Positions 62,097 to 64,000 of a stretch of 64,000 nt of DNA are shown in pieces. The notes under the pieces are model-generated. The model saw only the letters and a list, made by a program, of their open reading frames with translations. It was not told where the DNA came from and made no database searches. Position numbers and translations under genes: made by a program. Location of the stretch: NCBI RefSeq assembly GCF_002846365.1, contig NZ_PJMW01000002.1:4898001-4962000 (forward strand). Direction: 5' to 3'. Within the stretch, counting starts at the first letter, position 1. Every line of letters starts with the position of its first letter. The DNA is from Nocardia fluminea (GTDB lineage: Bacteria > Actinomycetota > Actinomycetes > Mycobacteriales > Mycobacteriaceae).

Positions 62097-63239
62097 ATGA
62101 CCGAGACCGCACTCCGGTTGCGCACCGCGCTGGCGCTGGCCGCCGTGGTCGCCGCCACGCTGACCGGCTGTAGTACCACCGACAGCGGCTCCGAGACCAC
62201 CGCCGACGGCCTCACCAAGGTGACCTTGCAGCTGCAATGGTTCAAACAGGGGCAGTTCGCGGGCTACCTGGCCGCGGTGGACCAGGGGTTCTACGAGAAG
62301 CTGGGCTTGTCGGTGGAGATCCTCGACGGCGGCACCGACATCGTCCCGCAGACGGTGCTCGCCCAGGGCCAGGCCGACTACGCGGTTGCCTGGGTGCCCA
62401 AGGCCCTCGCGTCGCGAGAGGCGGGCGCCGGGATCACCGAGATCGCCCAGATCTTCCAGAAATCGGGCACCAAGCAGGTCTCGTTCAAGTCCGAGAACAT
62501 CGCCGGGCCCGCCGAGCTGCGCGGCAAGACCGTCGGAAACTGGGGCTACGGCAACGAATTCGAGCTCTTCGCCGGCATGACCAAAGCCGGCATCGACCCT
62601 GCCGAGGACGTGACACTGGTCCAGCAGCAGTTCGACATGAACGCCTTTCTCGCCAAGGACATCGCCGCCGCCCAGGCCATGTCCTACAACGAGTACGCCC
62701 AGCTGCTCGAAACGAAGAACCCCGCCACCGGAAAGCTCTACACCGCAGACGATTTCACCACCATCGACTGGAACGACGAAGGGGTGGCCATGCTGCAGGA
62801 CGCGCTGTGGGCCAACACCGAGAAGCTGAAGGACAGCGAGTACCAGGATCAGACCGTGAAGTTCCTGACCGCCTCGCTCCAGGGCTGGGCCTTCTGCCGC
62901 GACAACCTCGACAAGTGCCGCGACATCACCGTCGCCGCGGGCTCCACTCTCGGTGCCGGGCACCAGCAGTGGCAGATCAACGAGGTGAACAAACTGATCT
63001 GGCCTTCACCCGCCGGCATCGGCACCATCGACAAGACCGCCTGGGATCGGACGGTCACGATCGCCAAGAACACCAAGAACGCCGAGGGCGCGACGGTTCT
63101 CACCAAAGATCCGGATGCCCAGGCCTACACCACCGAGTACGTCACCAAGGCCCTCGACCAGTTGACGGCCGCGGGTGTGGACGTGACAGGCGCGAGTTAT
63201 CAGCCCACGCAGGTCACCCCGACCGAGGGCGGTAGATAG
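62097..63239 (+). CDS. NMT1/THI5-like substrate-binding lipoprotein
   Basis: A 380-residue lipoprotein. Signal with lipobox ATLTGCS; then an NMT1-type domain: VTLQLQWFKQGQFAGYLAAV, QGFYEKLGLSVEILDGG and YAVAWVPKALASREAGAGI. Homologues bind pyrimidine-like precursors (e.g. HMP-like compounds); here the operon suggests a pyrimidine, hydantoin or related amide. ATG at 62097 behind GAGGGAG. Ends before a strong terminator. Confidence 0.87.
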   Translation: MTETALRLRTALALAAVVAATLTGCSTTDSGSETTADGLTKVTLQLQWFKQGQFAGYLAAVDQGFYEKLGLSVEILDGGTDIVPQTVLAQGQADYAVAWVPKALASREAGAGITEIAQIFQKSGTKQVSFKSENIAGPAELRGKTVGNWGYGNEFELFAGMTKAGIDPAEDVTLVQQQFDMNAFLAKDIAAAQAMSYNEYAQLLETKNPATGKLYTADDFTTIDWNDEGVAMLQDALWANTEKLKDSEYQDQTVKFLTASLQGWAFCRDNLDKCRDITVAAGSTLGAGHQQWQINEVNKLIWPSPAGIGTIDKTAWDRTVTIAKNTKNAEGATVLTKDPDAQAYTTEYVTKALDQLTAAGVDVTGASYQPTQVTPTEGGR

Positions 63240-63250
63240 TCACCCGTGCG

Positions 63251-63283
63251 CGAGGGTCCATCGGGACGGCCGATGGACCCTCG
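63251..63283. terminator. Terminator after the pyrimidine operon
   Basis: CGAGGGTCCATCGG (63251-63264) pairs perfectly with CCGATGGACCCTCG (63270-63283) around GACGG, between convergent stops. Confidence 0.8.
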
Positions 63284-63291
63284 CCCTGGGT

Positions 63292-63795
63292 TCAGCGGGG
63301 GGTCAGTGCGATGACCACGCCGCCCTGCTGCCAGGTCTGGTAGATGTCGGCCTTGGACGGTTCGCCGTCGGGCAGGTAGCCGATGCCGTTGAATTTCGCG
63401 TTTTGCTTGTTGTCCCGCGCGATCACCGCGAACAGCTCGAGGACGTGCTGTTCGTCGGTGAACACCGTGGCGGTGAAGGTTTCGGGTGCGCGGCCACGCG
63501 ACAAGCGCACTTGCGCGCCGCCCCGCAGATTCTTCACCCACGGCCGCAGCGCCGTGCCGATCAGCAAGTCGCCGCCGTGCACGGTGTAGGCCACCGGGAC
63601 GTCGTAGACGGCGCCGGACTTGCGCCCGACGACATGGAGGGTGGCCAGCCGTTTGCCGACGATGCCGGACAGCAACGGCACCTTCAGCAGGCCGCGGATG
63701 AGGGTGTTGAGCTGGGCCTGGAAGGAGCGGATCGGCTCGGGGCCGGTGGTCGTCGGTGTGCCGTAAGGGTTTTCGGAAGACGCGGAATCGCTCAT
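63292..63795 (-). CDS. Deazaflavin-dependent nitroreductase-family protein
   Basis: A 167-residue split-barrel protein resembling the F420-dependent Ddn family: LHVVGRKSGAVYDVPVAYTV, GTALRPWVKNLRGGAQVRLS and the C-terminal half with TFTATVFTDEQHVLELFAVI. Such proteins reduce quinones or nitro groups with F420H2. ATG at 63795; a 22-codon extension is rejected. It is divergent from the ArsC gene with 59 bases between. Confidence 0.75.
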   Translation of the reverse strand: MSDSASSENPYGTPTTTGPEPIRSFQAQLNTLIRGLLKVPLLSGIVGKRLATLHVVGRKSGAVYDVPVAYTVHGGDLLIGTALRPWVKNLRGGAQVRLSRGRAPETFTATVFTDEQHVLELFAVIARDNKQNAKFNGIGYLPDGEPSKADIYQTWQQGGVVIALTPR

Positions 63796-63854
63796 GGTTC
63801 CAGTATCGCCACGTGCCGCGCGTGCCCGCGGCACAGGTGACCTACGCTGCGACG

Positions 63855-64000
63855 ATGACATCAGGGCAGACCGAGATCTGGCACAACCCGCGCTGCACCA
63901 AGAGCCGCAACGCCACCGCGCACCTCGACGCGGCCGGCGTGGACTACACCGTGCGCCGCTACCTCGACGACCCGCCGACGGTGGAGGAATTGCGGGAGGT
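63855..64000 (+). CDS. ArsC/Spx-family arsenate reductase-like protein, N-terminal part
   Basis: The gene runs off the window end; 48 complete codons are visible. The start is ATG 63855 and the N-terminus contains WHNPRCTKSRNATAHLDAAG, with the active-site Cys at residue 14, and YTVRRYLDDPPTVEEL. This is the glutaredoxin-linked ArsC family. Function as arsenate reductase cannot be confirmed without the rest. Confidence 0.8.
   Translation, partial: MTSGQTEIWHNPRCTKSRNATAHLDAAGVDYTVRRYLDDPPTVEELRE

Overview
The window is 64 kb of high-GC actinobacterial chromosome with GC-rich third codon positions, frequent GTG/TTG starts and many ATGA overlaps. Gene content and order point to Nocardia or a close mycolate-producing relative: PAC2, metH, HAD phosphatase, hisE-hisG, RecB-like nuclease, trmI, an LppK-position lipoprotein and the proteasome ATPase arc keep the order of the Rv2125-Rv2115 block of Mycobacterium tuberculosis, with insertions. 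I saw no rRNA, tRNA, CRISPR array, transposase or prophage.

Layout. (1) 1-5490 (+): the end of a mevalonate operon (type 2 IPP isomerase, HMG-CoA reductase, HMG-CoA synthase) continuing into two tandem Baeyer-Villiger-type monooxygenases; probably the edge of a terpenoid cluster. (2) 5465-10187 (-): a complete stressosome operon, rsbR-rsbS-rsbT-phosphatase-multidomain phosphatase, behind a SigB/SigF-type promoter. (3) 10298-12943: mycofactocin genes mftR / mftE-mftD without mftA, B, C or F. (4) 12981-21831: a lipoprotein, MarR regulator, class I fumarase, ABC1 kinase, VanY-like peptidase, and two divergent pairs (epoxide hydrolase/WYL regulator, RidA/WYL regulator), each with a clear palindrome between the genes. 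(5) 21856-30614 (-): a Wadjet-type SMC defence operon, HTH-TPR regulator then jetA, jetB, jetC, with no jetD nuclease. (6) 30870-39152: a small resolvase-fold protein, PAC2 protein, MetH, a membrane Ser/Thr kinase and a HAD phosphatase. (7) 39276-42854: an uncharacterised operon of a HalD/BesD-like 2-oxoglutarate oxygenase, a methyltransferase and a carnitine-type acyltransferase. (8) 42910-52026: hisE-hisG, a YeiH transporter preceded by a separate one-helix protein, RecB-like nuclease, trmI, membrane acyltransferase, lipoprotein, arc. (9) 52111-52320: a 27-residue amphipathic peptide gene with its own inverted repeat, strong ribosome binding site and long terminator hairpin. (10) 52323-54284: secreted cyclophilin and a methyltransferase. 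(11) 54619-63239: a MocR regulator divergent from a reductive pyrimidine catabolism/uptake operon (amidohydrolase, dihydropyrimidinase, flavin oxidoreductase, ABC transporter). (12) A deazaflavin-type reductase and the start of an ArsC-family reductase close the window.

Most promising for new biology: the 27-residue peptide gene, the oxygenase-methyltransferase-acyltransferase operon, the JetD-less Wadjet locus with its 30-codon relay frame, the partial mycofactocin locus, and the self-promoted stressosome. All functions are inferred by reading the sequence; no database search was run.
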